DNA of 64,000 nucleotides from Bacillota bacterium. GTDB taxonomy: Bacteria; Bacillota; Clostridia; Lachnospirales; Lachnospiraceae. Under the pieces are notes generated by a model. The model saw only the letters and a list, made by a program, of their open reading frames with translations. It was not told where the DNA came from and searched no databases. Both the position numbers and the translations under genes were made by a program. Of the stretch, positions 24,762 to 35,208 are shown piece after piece. How positions within the stretch are numbered: the stretch's first letter is position 1; every line of letters begins with the position of its first letter. The DNA lies in contig JAEYJO010000030.1 in NCBI GenBank assembly GCA_023408815.1, positions 1 to 64,000 of the forward strand, written 5' to 3'.

Positions 24762-26321
24762 ATGTCACAAATAAGTGTAAACCATCTAACTTTTTATTAT
24801 GACGGAAGCTATGACAATATATTTGAGGACGTATCTTTCCAAATAGATACGGATTGGAAACTAGGATTTATTGCAAGAAACGGCAGGGGAAAAACTACTT
24901 TTTTAAATCTGCTTCAGGGAAAATATGAATATAAGGGAACGATAACATCCAGTGTGAAATTCGATTATTTCCCCTTTGCAATAGCCGATCGTACCAAGGA
25001 TACGCTGGCCGTAGTGGAGGAAATCTACTCGGATTACGAATTTTGGAAGGTATGCAGGGAACTAACGCTGCTCCAAGTGGATACAGAGGTTTTTTACAGG
25101 CCCTTTGATACCCTAAGCAACGGAGAACAGACGAAGGTAATGCTGGCGGTTCTTTTTTCCAAAGAAAACAGCTTTCTTTTGATCGATGAGCCTACCAACC
25201 ATCTTGATATGCAGACGAGAGAACTGGTCAGTAACTATTTAAATAGGAAGAAAGGATTTATCCTCGTATCCCATGACAGGATGTTTCTGGATGAGTGCAT
25301 CGACCACGTACTGACTATCAACAAGACCAATATCGAAGTACAGCAGGGGAATTTTTCCAGTTGGTGGGAAAATAAGATGAGGCAGGATGAATATGAGCTG
25401 GCGGAGAATGAACGGCTGAAGAAGGATATCCACCGTCTTAAAGAATCTGCCAGACAATCCAAGGAATGGGCTGACAACGTGGAATCCACCAAAATAGGAA
25501 AAAAATCTGAGAAATATGAAAAGAGTATTGATACCAGAGCCTATGTGGGGGAAAAGTCCCGCCGTATGCAGATGCGCCGAAAAAACACAGAAAGGCGGCA
25601 GGAGAGGGCGATAGAAGAAAAATCGTCTTTGCTTAAAAACATTGAGACCACGGATGACCTTAAGCTGTTCCCTTTAAGGCATCATAAAGATGTGTTAGTG
25701 CGTCTGGAGAGTGTGGGAATCTCCTATTCATCCAATGGTGCATATGAAAACAGAAATGAAAAACAAATAATCGAAGGTTTCAATCTGGAGGTTCGAAACA
25801 GCGAAAAGATCGTGCTCCAGGGAAGAAATGGCTGCGGTAAGTCCAGCATCATAAAGGCTGTATTATCCAGCGCCCCGGAATCTGCGCGCTGCGGCTATGA
25901 CATGGAAAAAGAGTATGCCGGAAAGGTGAGCGGACAAATTGAACCGGCGGGGGGGCTGGTCATTTCTTATGTGCCTCAGGACACTTCTCACCTTTTGGGA
26001 AGTATCTCGGATTATGCTAAGAAGTACGATATTGATGAGACTCTTTTTAAGACACTACTCAGGAAGCTGGATTTTTCCAGAATCCAGTTCGAGAAGAACA
26101 TGGAGGAATACAGCGGTGGACAGAAGAAAAAGGTTCTCATCGCGAGAAGCCTTTGCGAACAGGCTCACCTTTATATTTGGGATGAACCCCTTAACTTTAT
26201 CGATGTATTTTCCAGGATGCAGATTGAGGATCTTATTATGAAATATAATCCTACTCTTCTTATGGTAGAGCACGATAAAGCCTTCGTCGACAAAATAAAA
26301 GCGAGAATAGTACAGCTTTAG
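24762..26321 (+). CDS. ABC-F ribosomal protection protein, Lsa/CplR-like
   Basis: 519 residues with two ATP-binding cassettes and no membrane domain. It probably binds the ribosomal E site and dislodges lincosamide, pleuromutilin or streptogramin A drugs. Cassette 1 has Walker A ARNGRGKTT, signature LSNGEQTK and Walker B LLIDEPTNHLD. Cassette 2 has GRNGCGKSS, YSGGQKKK and YIWDEPLNFID. The opening FYYDGSYDNIFEDVSFQIDTDWKLGFIARNGRGKT resembles Lsa-type proteins. The charged inter-cassette linker (about 200-290) is the drug-displacing region. The uORF plus terminator leader supports a resistance rather than housekeeping role. Drug spectrum cannot be read. Confidence 0.85.
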   Translation: MSQISVNHLTFYYDGSYDNIFEDVSFQIDTDWKLGFIARNGRGKTTFLNLLQGKYEYKGTITSSVKFDYFPFAIADRTKDTLAVVEEIYSDYEFWKVCRELTLLQVDTEVFYRPFDTLSNGEQTKVMLAVLFSKENSFLLIDEPTNHLDMQTRELVSNYLNRKKGFILVSHDRMFLDECIDHVLTINKTNIEVQQGNFSSWWENKMRQDEYELAENERLKKDIHRLKESARQSKEWADNVESTKIGKKSEKYEKSIDTRAYVGEKSRRMQMRRKNTERRQERAIEEKSSLLKNIETTDDLKLFPLRHHKDVLVRLESVGISYSSNGAYENRNEKQIIEGFNLEVRNSEKIVLQGRNGCGKSSIIKAVLSSAPESARCGYDMEKEYAGKVSGQIEPAGGLVISYVPQDTSHLLGSISDYAKKYDIDETLFKTLLRKLDFSRIQFEKNMEEYSGGQKKKVLIARSLCEQAHLYIWDEPLNFIDVFSRMQIEDLIMKYNPTLLMVEHDKAFVDKIKARIVQL

Positions 26322-26333
26322 ATACTATCATTA

Positions 26334-27218
26334 CTAAACATGATATAACAACCGTTTGAAAAATGCGTTGCGATACTCTGTGGGAGTGAGTCCTGCAATT
26401 TTCTTATAGGCTTTGGCAAAGTTATGGCTGTCCGTAAAACCCAGGGATGCCGCAATTTCACTGATGGAAGCATTTGTATCTGTCAGCATGAAGTTGGCGG
26501 CATCCATTTTTACGTTAAGGATAAACTGCTTGAGCGGTATTCCTGCTATATTGCTGAACAGATGGGAAAGGTATTTTTCGTTATAGCAAAAATGAGCGGC
26601 CACATCCGCCACCTTCAGATTCTTGTCTGTATTGGCCTTCACATAATCGATAATATCGTAGTACATCTGCTTCTGGGTCCGCTTCGAGCGTTGACTGACA
26701 TTGTTTTCCCTATAGAACTGACTGTGAAGTTCACAAAGAATAGTAGTAGAAAGATAGTTGGCGGTAGTACTGTCATAGTTGCTGCGAATAGCGTCCTGAA
26801 GCTGCTTCATGAGCACCACGATCTTTTCCGCATGAGGAATCTTCCCCTGACGCGGAATAGCGATGGTGTATTGAGGAACGGTATAAGGATAAGCCGTATG
26901 CTTGGAGTTGGGAATGGTACTCAGGGCCACTTCATGGTCCATGGAAAAATGAAGCCAATAGAAGCTGCAATGGGAAGGTCGAATGCCCTTTCTCCGGTTG
27001 TTCGGAGGAGGAAGGGGAGGAAGCAGAAGAAACTCTCCTTCATTTATAGTAAATGGCTCTCCATTATAGGAAATGTACAAGGTATCCTTTGTGACCACGA
27101 ATAACTCGTAGTCGGTCAGAGGAAAATCCTCATGCACCCAGTTAGGAGAAGGCGCTTCAAACTTTCCAGTCATGACATAATTCATCGGATGTTCAATATA
27201 AAATTCGTATACATACAT
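26334..27218 (-). CDS. AraC-family transcriptional regulator
   Basis: 294 residues. The N-terminal half is a cupin-like sugar-sensing domain (INEGEFLLLPPLPPPNNR). The C-terminal 100 residues hold two helix-turn-helix motifs (NLKVADVAAHFCYNEKYLSHLFSNIAGIPLKQFI and SISEIAASLGFTDSHNFAKAYKKIAGLTPTEYR). It is divergent from the GH127 gene and very likely controls it and the transporter behind it in response to a plant-type sugar. It converges with the ABC-F gene with only 12 bases between stops. Confidence 0.92.
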   Translation of the reverse strand: MYVYEFYIEHPMNYVMTGKFEAPSPNWVHEDFPLTDYELFVVTKDTLYISYNGEPFTINEGEFLLLPPLPPPNNRRKGIRPSHCSFYWLHFSMDHEVALSTIPNSKHTAYPYTVPQYTIAIPRQGKIPHAEKIVVLMKQLQDAIRSNYDSTTANYLSTTILCELHSQFYRENNVSQRSKRTQKQMYYDIIDYVKANTDKNLKVADVAAHFCYNEKYLSHLFSNIAGIPLKQFILNVKMDAANFMLTDTNASISEIAASLGFTDSHNFAKAYKKIAGLTPTEYRNAFFKRLLYHV

Positions 27219-27554
27219 AGAAAAATCACACCCTTTCTCACCTTGAGATACTTATTACCAAACGAAATGACACCTAAATAAACTTTATAACATATTTTTG
27301 AGTGTAAATATGTGTCTTAAAGGCACGTCTAATTAAAAATATTATATAATAATTATTAATAAATGTAAAGATATATAGTCATAATGTACATAAAAGTTAG
27401 GAAAAGTGTGAAAATCACAGAATATAATAGTGTCAAAATGAAATATATTACAATTTTACACTTTATAAAGCAGTATGATATTTTACTTTTCCTGATAGGA
27501 TGCTATATTTTGCCCGTGGAACATAACAAAAGGGACAGGAGAATTCATAAGAAT
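27219..27554. promoter_or_regulatory. Divergent control region between araC-type gene and GH127
   Basis: Very AT-rich, about 335 bases. It must hold both promoters and the AraC sites. An open frame runs through it in phase with GH127 from 27384 but lacks a ribosome site. I could not pick out a convincing operator repeat. Confidence 0.4.
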
Positions 27555-29855
27555 ATGAAAACTGACAAAATGGGAAAACGAAGTAGAGTGATCCGGTATA
27601 AGGAGCTTGCGTATGGCAGTGTCAGAATCACAGATCCTTTTTTGGAAAATGCTTTCCGGTTGGAGCAAAAGTATTTGAATGAATTGGATGTAGATAAGCT
27701 GCTTTCGGGATTTCTGGAGACCGGAAGCATTGCGGCCAAGACCGGACGCTATCCCGGCTGGGAGAGCACGGAAATCCAAGGGCACACGCTGGGTCATTAT
27801 TTAACAGCTATTTCGCAGGCATACGGAGAGACGAAAGATGAAATATTCCTTCGTAAAATAGAGTATATCCTCTCGGAGCTGAAGAGAAGCCAGCATGAGG
27901 ACGGTTATCTGTTCGCTTCTCCCAGTGAGCTGTTCGATAGAGTGGAAAGTAAAAGACCCGTTTGGGTACCGTGGTATACCATGCATAAGGTGATGGAAGG
28001 ACTTATATCTGCCTACCGTTTCACGGGAAGCAACATGGCGTATGAGATAATGACATCACTCGGACTTTGGATATATCGTAGGTGTTGTGCCTGGAGCGAG
28101 GAGATAAGAACAGTAGTTTTGGATGTGGAATACGGAGGAATGAACGACTGTCTTTACGATTTATATATGGAGACGGGAGACGAGAGGTTTGCGCAGGCAG
28201 CACACCAGTTTGATGAAATGCCGCTTTTTCAAGCAATGTACGAGAACAGAGATATTTTGAACGGACTGCATGCCAACGCTACCATTCCCAAACTGATAGG
28301 TGGATTAAAGCGATATATCGCCTTTGGAAACGGAGAGTTCGAGGATAAGGAAAGATTTTATTTACGGGCTGCCGAGAATTTTTACCGGACAGTGACCGAG
28401 CATCATACCTACATCACCGGCGGCAACAGCGAATGGGAGCATTTCGGAGAGCCGGATATACTGGACGACGAGAGAACGGCTTGTAATTGCGAGACTTGCA
28501 ATACATACAATATGCTGAAGCTTTCCAAACTGCTGTTCCAGATTACGGGAGAGAAGAAATATGCAGACTATTATGAGAGGTCGTTCATCAACACGATTCT
28601 TTCTTCCCAACATCCGCGGACGGGAATGACCACTTATTTCCAGCCTATGGCTACGGGATATTTCAAGGTATTCGGAACGCCCTTTGACCGTTTCTGGTGC
28701 TGTACAGGAACCGGAATGGAGAATTTCACCAAGCTGACGGAAGGGATTTATTTCACACTTCCGGGAAGGGTCTATATCAACCGTTTCGTAAGTTCCAAGG
28801 TATTTACGGAGGAAGATGGACTTGAGCTGGAAGTAACCGCAGATTTCCGTACAAGCGATAATGTCAGGATAAGAGTAGTAAAAAGCGGAGAAAAAAATGA
28901 GCGGACGGAAATTGCTCTGCGTATACCCGAATGGTGTAAAAAGAGTCCTCAGATAAAAAAGACTATGAAAGAGACGGTAAGCAAAGAGGAAGGGGGATAC
29001 CTTATCTTGTGTTCGCGCTGGCAGGAGGGAGACGAGATAGAAATCGCCTTCTCCATGAGCCTTGTGCTGCACAGCCTTCCTGACAACAAGAATGCCGTTG
29101 CATTTACCTATGGTCCTTTTGTGCTCAGCGCAGGGCTGGGAAGACAGATGATGGATACGACGATTACCGGAGTTGATGTTCTCGTTCCCAAGAAAGAACT
29201 GTTAATCAAGGATTATATCGTAGTGGAAAATGGAACAATTTCAGAGTGGAAAGCGGATTTGGATAAGAATCTGGTTCGTACTCCCGGAAAATTAGAATTT
29301 GTATTGAAAAATACAGACACAGACAGAGAGTTGATATTCACTCCGCATTATGTAAGATATCAGGAGCGTTACGGTATTTATTTTAAGCTATGCCAGAAGG
29401 GTTCCCAGACGTTAGCAAGATATAGAGAAAGGGAGAAGATGAGGCAGGCGCTTTCAAAGAGCCAGATTGATACCATTCCTATCGGGAATGAGCAATACGA
29501 GCTTGCCCATCATATCAAGGGTGAGAGGACGGACACGTCGAGGGTGGATGGACATCGCTGCCGTTATGTAAAAGGAAATGGCTGGTTCTCCTACGAACTG
29601 AGCCTGACGGCGAAGGCGAAGAAACTTTGCGTTACTTACGCGGATGCGGATGAAGGAAGCTCTTTCGATATTTATTTGAATGATGAGCTGTTTGTAACAG
29701 AAACTCTTTTAGGAGAAGATGAAGCGTTCTATACGAAGGAATATCTCCTGCCGGAGGAAATCTTACTGGGGAATAACACGGTTACCGTGAAGTTTCAAAA
29801 TATAGGCCTTAACGGCGAATGCAGAATTTTTGACGAACTATATATCAAAAAGTAA
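27555..29855 (+). CDS. GH127-family beta-L-arabinofuranosidase (DUF1680)
   Basis: 766 residues from the ATG at 27555 (AGGAG upstream). An in-frame ATG at 27384 would add 57 residues of poor, hydrophobic sequence without a ribosome site. No signal peptide, so the enzyme is cytosolic. GH127 enzymes use a zinc-bound cysteine nucleophile. The metal ligands by comparison with HypBA1 are Glu313 and Cys315 (CETC) and Cys382-Cys383 (FWCCTGTGMENF). Two extra cysteines (Cys310, Cys312) precede the motif. The barrel is followed by C-terminal beta domains to the end. It should release arabinofuranose from imported oligosaccharides; GH146-like specificity is also possible. Confidence 0.85.
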   Translation: MKTDKMGKRSRVIRYKELAYGSVRITDPFLENAFRLEQKYLNELDVDKLLSGFLETGSIAAKTGRYPGWESTEIQGHTLGHYLTAISQAYGETKDEIFLRKIEYILSELKRSQHEDGYLFASPSELFDRVESKRPVWVPWYTMHKVMEGLISAYRFTGSNMAYEIMTSLGLWIYRRCCAWSEEIRTVVLDVEYGGMNDCLYDLYMETGDERFAQAAHQFDEMPLFQAMYENRDILNGLHANATIPKLIGGLKRYIAFGNGEFEDKERFYLRAAENFYRTVTEHHTYITGGNSEWEHFGEPDILDDERTACNCETCNTYNMLKLSKLLFQITGEKKYADYYERSFINTILSSQHPRTGMTTYFQPMATGYFKVFGTPFDRFWCCTGTGMENFTKLTEGIYFTLPGRVYINRFVSSKVFTEEDGLELEVTADFRTSDNVRIRVVKSGEKNERTEIALRIPEWCKKSPQIKKTMKETVSKEEGGYLILCSRWQEGDEIEIAFSMSLVLHSLPDNKNAVAFTYGPFVLSAGLGRQMMDTTITGVDVLVPKKELLIKDYIVVENGTISEWKADLDKNLVRTPGKLEFVLKNTDTDRELIFTPHYVRYQERYGIYFKLCQKGSQTLARYREREKMRQALSKSQIDTIPIGNEQYELAHHIKGERTDTSRVDGHRCRYVKGNGWFSYELSLTAKAKKLCVTYADADEGSSFDIYLNDELFVTETLLGEDEAFYTKEYLLPEEILLGNNTVTVKFQNIGLNGECRIFDELYIKK

Positions 29856-29882
29856 CAAGAAAGAATGATTGGAGGAAAAAGT

Positions 29883-31408
29883 ATGAAAAAGAGAATTGCG
29901 GCACTGACACTGGCGGCTATGATGGCTGCATCTGCACTTGCAGGCTGTGGAGGTAAAACGTCAGACAGTGCATCCACAAGCGGTACATCCGGTACACCTG
30001 ATTCTACCGAAGCAGAAAGCACCGACAAGGCAGCATCCGGTGAAAAGGTAAAACTGAACGCCCTGTTTATCGCACACCCGCTGACCAAGGATTTAAATGA
30101 AATGCAATGGCTTCAGGAAATTGAAGACAAGGCAGGGGTGGATATCGAGTGGGAAACTATTTACACGGACTGGGAAACGGTAAAGGCTACCAGATTTGCC
30201 TCCGGAGATATACCGGATCTGGTATTTAATGCGACTATCGATTCCGACTACACTACATATAACGGATTGTTTGAGGATATGACCGAATTGATTGAGAAGG
30301 ACGCACCCAATATTCAAGCCATGTTTACCGAACAGCCCGATACGAAAGTGCTGGCTACCCTGGATGGAAAGATTTACGGTATCCCGAAATTCCAAGGGAA
30401 GTGGCCGTCCACCAATACGGTAATGTTCATCAATAAGCAGTGGCTGGATAATCTCGGATTGGAAAAACCCACTACCTTTAACGAGCTGGAAACAGTTCTG
30501 AAGGCCTTCAAGGAACAGGATGCTAACGGCAACGGAGATATGAACGATGAAATTCCTCTGGATTACAACGCATACGGCGGCAACAACGCCTGGTTCAACT
30601 CTGCATATTCTCTCACGAACCTTCTGGGAGGAATGGGAATTCAGTTGACCAACTGGGGCGTAGATGCATATTTTGCCGAGGATGGTCAGGTAAAAAATTA
30701 TTCGGATGGGAGGAGACAGATAAATTCGGACCTACTCTCTATGAGCAGTATGAACCATTAGCGCCTCTCGATTATGATATCGATGTTGCGGCAGGAACCT
30801 ATGATACCCGTTGGAGAGACGATTACACCGGACTGAACTTATCGGTTAACAGAGTCGCAATGAGCGCCAACTGCTCCGATAAGGATGCGGCAATGAGATT
30901 CATCGACGGCTTCTACGATGCGGATGCCTCTGTTCAGGTATTATTTGGCGGCATTACCGATGGCTGTGTGGAAAAGACGGGAGACAACACCTACAAGGTT
31001 TTAGATCCCCTCGACAAGGATACGGATGCAGGTACATGGAAATGGACCAACGCATTTGCTGATAACGGCCCAATGTATATCAGACAGGATTGTACCATCG
31101 AAATGGCTCAGGATATGACATATGCTTTAAAGGAAAGGGAGTATTACAACGATATAATTGCAAAGGCTGATGAAATGGATAGTTATCCGCAGTTCATGAT
31201 GAAATATACGGAAGACGAGCAGAATACGATGGCAATGGCACAAGCCAGTATCAACGGCATTATCGATAACTATTGGTCCTTATGGATGACCGGAGAATCC
31301 GATATTGATGCGGATTGGGATACTTATGTGCAGAGCGTAAACAATGCGGGTCTGCAGCAGGTATTGGAAATCCGTCAAAAGGCATTTGATGTTTATCTTG
31401 GCAAATAA
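29883..31408 (+). pseudogene. Sugar-binding lipoprotein (LplA/YtcQ type), broken by deletion and frameshift
   Basis: From the ATG at 29883 (GGAGG upstream) the protein has a signal ending LAGC and reads as a family-1 solute-binding protein through VDAYFAEDGQVKNYSD. Near 30707 the frame changes: the original frame stops at 30761, while another frame continues as WEETDKFGPTLYEQYEPLAPLDYD...RQKAFDVYLGK to 31408. Compared with normal family members about 45-60 codons are missing at the junction. GGAT occurs on both sides and may be deletion microhomology. The product cannot be full length. Confidence 0.85.
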
Positions 31409-31424
31409 ATAAAAGGTGATTCTT

Positions 31425-32357
31425 ATGAACGCACTTACGGCAAAATGAAATAAAATTAATAACTATTTTACACATACCTGGCAGCTCTGGCTCATGCTGC
31501 TGCCGGGTATAGTCTATATCTTCGTTTTCTGTTATGTTCCGATGTACGGCATACAGTTGGCGTTCCGTGAATACAGCTTTACTGCCGGTATAACCGGCGG
31601 TGAGTTCGTGGGGATGAAGTACTTTAAACAGTATTTTGAAAGCCCGATGTTCTGGCCTACTCTGAAAAATACCTTTATCATCGCAGCTACCAGCATTATC
31701 ATGGGATTTCCGGCGCCGATCATTCTGGCTATGATCATCAACCAGATTCGGAGTAAGAGGTGGAAAAGATTGGTCCAGACTACTGTTTATATTCCCTATT
31801 TCATATCGGTGGTAGTCCTGGTATCCATGCTGAATGTCATGCTTGCCAATAACAGCGGCGTTATCAGCAATTTCTTGAAAGGACTTCATCTTGTGGGTCA
31901 GAATGTCAATCTGCTAGGTACGGAATCGGCATTCGTCCCGGTTTACGTTCTGTCGGGAATATGGCAGACCATGGGCTGGAACAGCATTATCTTCCTTGCG
32001 GCGCTTTCCGCTGTGGATACGCAGCTTTACGACGCCTGTAAGATAGACGGAGCGAACAGATGGCAGACGATGATTCACATCGATCTTCCGGCAATCATGC
32101 CTACGATTATTATCATGCTCATTTTGAACATGGGAAACATTCTGAACGTAGGCTTCGATAAGGTATATCTGATGCAGAACAATCTGAATCTGGGGGCATC
32201 CCAGGTTATATCCACTTATATTTATTCCGTAGCGATCAAAAAAGCGCAGTTTAGCTTTGGCGCGGCGGTGGGACTGTTCAATACGCTTATCAATTTCTTT
32301 TTTCTGGTCGTAACCAATAAAATTTCCAAGCGTGTCTCCGGCACTGGCTTGATGTAA
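31425..32357 (+). pseudogene. ABC sugar permease (LplB type) with early nonsense codon
   Basis: The natural start is the ATG at 31425, with AAAAGGTG upstream. It reads MNALTAK, then TGA at 31446-31448, then NKINNYFTHTWQLWLMLLPG in the same frame. The rest is intact: about six membrane helices and the EAA loop DACKIDGANRWQTMIHIDLPAIMPT. An ATG at 31494 could restart translation just before the first helix but has no ribosome site, so residual function cannot be excluded. The family imports complex oligosaccharides together with the binding protein and LplC permease. Confidence 0.8.
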
Positions 32358-32371
32358 GGAGGCGTTTCGAA

Positions 32372-33270
32372 ATGGCAAGAGCAGTAAAAGTAAAATATAA
32401 AAGTCCGGCGGACAGAATATTCGGAGCGGCGGTAATCGTCTTAAGTATCATTATATTTTTGATTATCCTGTACCCACTGTGGTTTGTCGTTATTGCCTCT
32501 ATCAGTAATTCTAATCTGGTAAATCTCGGAAAAGTAACCTTCCTACCAAAAGATATCAGACTCTACGGCTATGAACAGATTATGGAGGATGCGAGAATAT
32601 GGAAGGGCTATGCCAACACCATTCTGTATGTTATAGCGGGAACTATACTCAATTTAGCAATAACAATGCCGGCAGCCTATGCTCTTTCCAGACCAGACTT
32701 CAAGGCCCGGGGGAAAGTTATGTTCTACTTTGTATTTACGATGTTTTTCAGCGGTGGTCTGGTGCCTCTTTATATGACGGTAAGCTCGCTGAGTCTGATC
32801 AGCACGAAAACGATTCTGATCATTATGGTAGCAATTAATACATATAACCTGATTATTGCAAGGACTTTTATAGAGAATTCCATACCGCATGATCTGTATG
32901 AGGCGGCGGTTTTGGACGGTTGTTCTCACTTCACTTATTTCTGGAAGGTGGTAATCCCCTTATCGAAGGCGGTAATCGCCGTACTTATTTTGTACTATGC
33001 AGTATTCCACTGGAACGATTTTTTAACGCCCTCGTTTTCAACAGTAACAAGAACAATGAGCCGCTTCAAATTGTCCTAAGAAGAATTCTGCTCCTGAACG
33101 AAGCATTTTCCAGCGGAAGCGGCGGTGTTCAGGGCGGTTATGCCCAGTCTTCAGCAGATCAAGTGAAATACGCGGTAATTATCGTGTCTACACTTCCGAT
33201 TCTGTGCGTATATCCCTTCGTACAGAAATACTTTGAGAAAGGTGTCATGATTGGAGCGGTAAAAGGCTAA
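32372..33270 (+). pseudogene. ABC sugar permease (LplC type), frameshifted
   Basis: The frame from 32372 (AAGGAGG upstream) encodes the normal N-terminal membrane region and the EAA loop YEAAVLDGCSHFTYFWKVVIPLSKAV. At the T6 run near 33020-33026 it goes out of frame and ends at 33079. The plus-one frame continues the expected protein as FFNALVFNSNKNNEPLQIVLRRILL...YFEKGVMIGAVKG to 33270. A T7 run would restore it, so a single-base loss explains the lesion. A sequencing error at the homopolymer is possible, but both upstream partners are also damaged. Confidence 0.8.
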
Positions 33271-33320
33271 GGAGCGTCTATCATCGTTCAGGGCGTGAAA
33301 GACCTTGTCAGACGATGGTA

Positions 33321-34265
33321 TTAACGGTCCAGATAAACCGGACCGGCAAGTACATCCCTCGATACATAGAGGGTCATGTCGGGTCTTGTGGCGAGAGTCC
33401 ATTTTACGAGGCGGATACGCTTATATTCGATTTCAAGGCATGTAATACAGCGGGGGTGCACACAGCTCCCGCTGTTGTAATAAAATTTATCCTCTTCCGT
33501 TAAGGAAGGACGGTGGGTATGGCCGGTAATCAATATATGCTTTTCCTTTGCCGCCCAATGCTGCAAGCGCTGTTCCGTCCTGCGTTTTCTCGTGTAATTC
33601 TTGGCGGCGCTGGTAGGGTCAAGAACGCCGAATCTCTCCAGAGGTCTCCAGATATACCGTACGAGAAAACGGGTGAACATCCAGAAAGTAGAGTTGAACA
33701 GATCACTTTGGTGGCCATGGGTTAGATACACGTCGTGAGGGCCGCATGTATCGTCTCCGGGAGGGTAGTAATGGGCCTCATTATTTATAGAGGGTGATGG
33801 AACGTTTTCCAGAATGATGCCGGAATGAAAAGTCATATTGGGAAAGAGGGGCTGTTTTTCCCAAAAAGAGATATTTTCACTGCTGCAGTGGTAGGTACTG
33901 CAGGTTTTTTGTGTATAGCGGTTGTTCTTTTTTATCATATCGTGATTTCCATACAGCATATACAGCCTGCCTTCCTGACGAAAAAGGGAGAGCAGCCAGA
34001 ACACGTTGCTGTGGGTCTGAATGATCTGTTCCATACTGCGGTTTTCCCACAGCTCATCCCCGTCGCCCAGCTCGATATAAGTATAGCCATACTGATAATA
34101 GTGCTGAAGCGCCGCAAAATACAGATTTTGATTTTTTAGGAAATTATCGTAGGAGGTGCCCGTGCCACGGTGGCAGTCACTGATCAGAACGTATTTGGAA
34201 CGGTCTGTCAGAGGGAGCTTCAATGCTCCCTCAAAGGATTTGTTAAGACGGGAATAGTAGCTCAT
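33321..34265 (-). CDS. Metallophosphoesterase, calcineurin-like
   Basis: 314 residues. The dinuclear metal motifs are complete: LISDCHRG, GDGDELW, MLYGNHDM, LTHGHQSD and ITGHTHRPS. There is no signal peptide, but the protein has a hydrophobic aromatic stretch before the last motifs, as in UDP-2,3-diacylglucosamine hydrolase-like enzymes that touch the membrane. The substrate is unknown. Its ATG overlaps the stop of the upstream gene by four bases (ATGA), so the two proteins are translationally coupled and probably work together. Confidence 0.85.
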   Translation of the reverse strand: MSYYSRLNKSFEGALKLPLTDRSKYVLISDCHRGTGTSYDNFLKNQNLYFAALQHYYQYGYTYIELGDGDELWENRSMEQIIQTHSNVFWLLSLFRQEGRLYMLYGNHDMIKKNNRYTQKTCSTYHCSSENISFWEKQPLFPNMTFHSGIILENVPSPSINNEAHYYPPGDDTCGPHDVYLTHGHQSDLFNSTFWMFTRFLVRYIWRPLERFGVLDPTSAAKNYTRKRRTEQRLQHWAAKEKHILITGHTHRPSLTEEDKFYYNSGSCVHPRCITCLEIEYKRIRLVKWTLATRPDMTLYVSRDVLAGPVYLDR

Positions 34266-35149
34266 GAACGGTGCCTTCTTTGCTGATTCAACTTATTATA
34301 CTTATTGATATGCAGCATTTTGAAGAATATATGAGGAAGATAGTAATATAAATATAAAAGTCGGTCGAGAGACAAGCAAAAGGGCCTCGTGATGAAGAGG
34401 TACATGCTGTACCAAAATTGATTGATAAGCTGGGCGATAGCGTCTCTTAGGCGATGCAGCCTGGGGGGACGTATGGAGGAGCCGGCAAAATAAAACGTTA
34501 CGGTGTTAAGAGTTACATTGAAGTCTTCCTTGGTATAACCAGCAGCCTTGAGACTCTTTACGAAGGCCCAGACCATTTCCTGACCGGGAAAAGAGATACT
34601 TGCCTGCATGAACAAATCGGCTGGTTCAGAAAAGCGGCCCATGGAAAAGGCAGACAGCCACCATTGTCTGGAGAGGACATCTGCGATGCGGACTCCTTTT
34701 CTGAATAGGCAGAAGGAAAGCTGAGGCATTTCCTTGTCGGATACGCTGTAAAAAGGCGTGTTTTTAATTTCCTGTTGATCCAGTATCCGGTCGGCATAAT
34801 AAATATCTATTTCCCCGCCGGTATTGATTCCGTATTGTCCCCTGCGTAACTCCACTAGCCATGTCTTATCTTTGTAGTCAAAATAAATAGGGAGGCGGTA
34901 AAGGACAAGATAAAAACGGCAGCCGGACCTGCTCTTATCTGAATCGGTGCGGGAAACAAGAATATCCTGGGATGCCAAATAAGAAAATCCGAAGGGCTCT
35001 AGCAGCTCGTTCATAATATTATATTTTTCATCGTTATTCAGGGCGCACACTTTTTTCAAGATTTTTTCCCGGCGCCTGTGGCTAATGAAACAGGAAAAAA
35101 GGAGGACAAAGAGAAAGGTTCCAAAAAGTACGTACATATCAGAATCCAT
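34262..35149 (-). CDS. Membrane-anchored protein of unknown function, coupled to the phosphoesterase
   Basis: 295 residues. One N-terminal membrane helix (about 6-24), a cytoplasmic domain with no catalytic motif I recognise, then a hydrophobic/aromatic C-terminal region (about 240-285) that may lie on or in the membrane. The start is uncertain: neither Met1 nor Met5 (35137) has a good ribosome site. Four-base overlap with the metallophosphoesterase gene implies a shared complex or pathway, probably on the inner face of the membrane. Confidence 0.6.
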   Translation of the reverse strand: MDSDMYVLFGTFLFVLLFSCFISHRRREKILKKVCALNNDEKYNIMNELLEPFGFSYLASQDILVSRTDSDKSRSGCRFYLVLYRLPIYFDYKDKTWLVELRRGQYGINTGGEIDIYYADRILDQQEIKNTPFYSVSDKEMPQLSFCLFRKGVRIADVLSRQWWLSAFSMGRFSEPADLFMQASISFPGQEMVWAFVKSLKAAGYTKEDFNVTLNTVTFYFAGSSIRPPRLHRLRDAIAQLINQFWYSMYLFITRPFCLSLDRLLYLYYYLPHIFFKMLHINKYNKLNQQRRHRS

Positions 35150-35208
35150 AATTGTTGACTTGTTATATAATATGAAAATATGTCGAAAGGGGTACCTTAA
35201 GAAAAAGT

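Noticed and set aside
27384..27554. N-terminal extension of the GH127 frame with a hydrophobic stretch
   Set aside because: No ribosome site, very AT-rich, overlaps the divergent control region and does not look like a signal peptide. The ATG at 27555 fits the family start.
30860..31408. Separate small gene for the second half of the solute-binding protein
   Set aside because: No ribosome site at the ATG, and the reading continues upstream in frame to the deletion junction. It is the tail of a broken gene.
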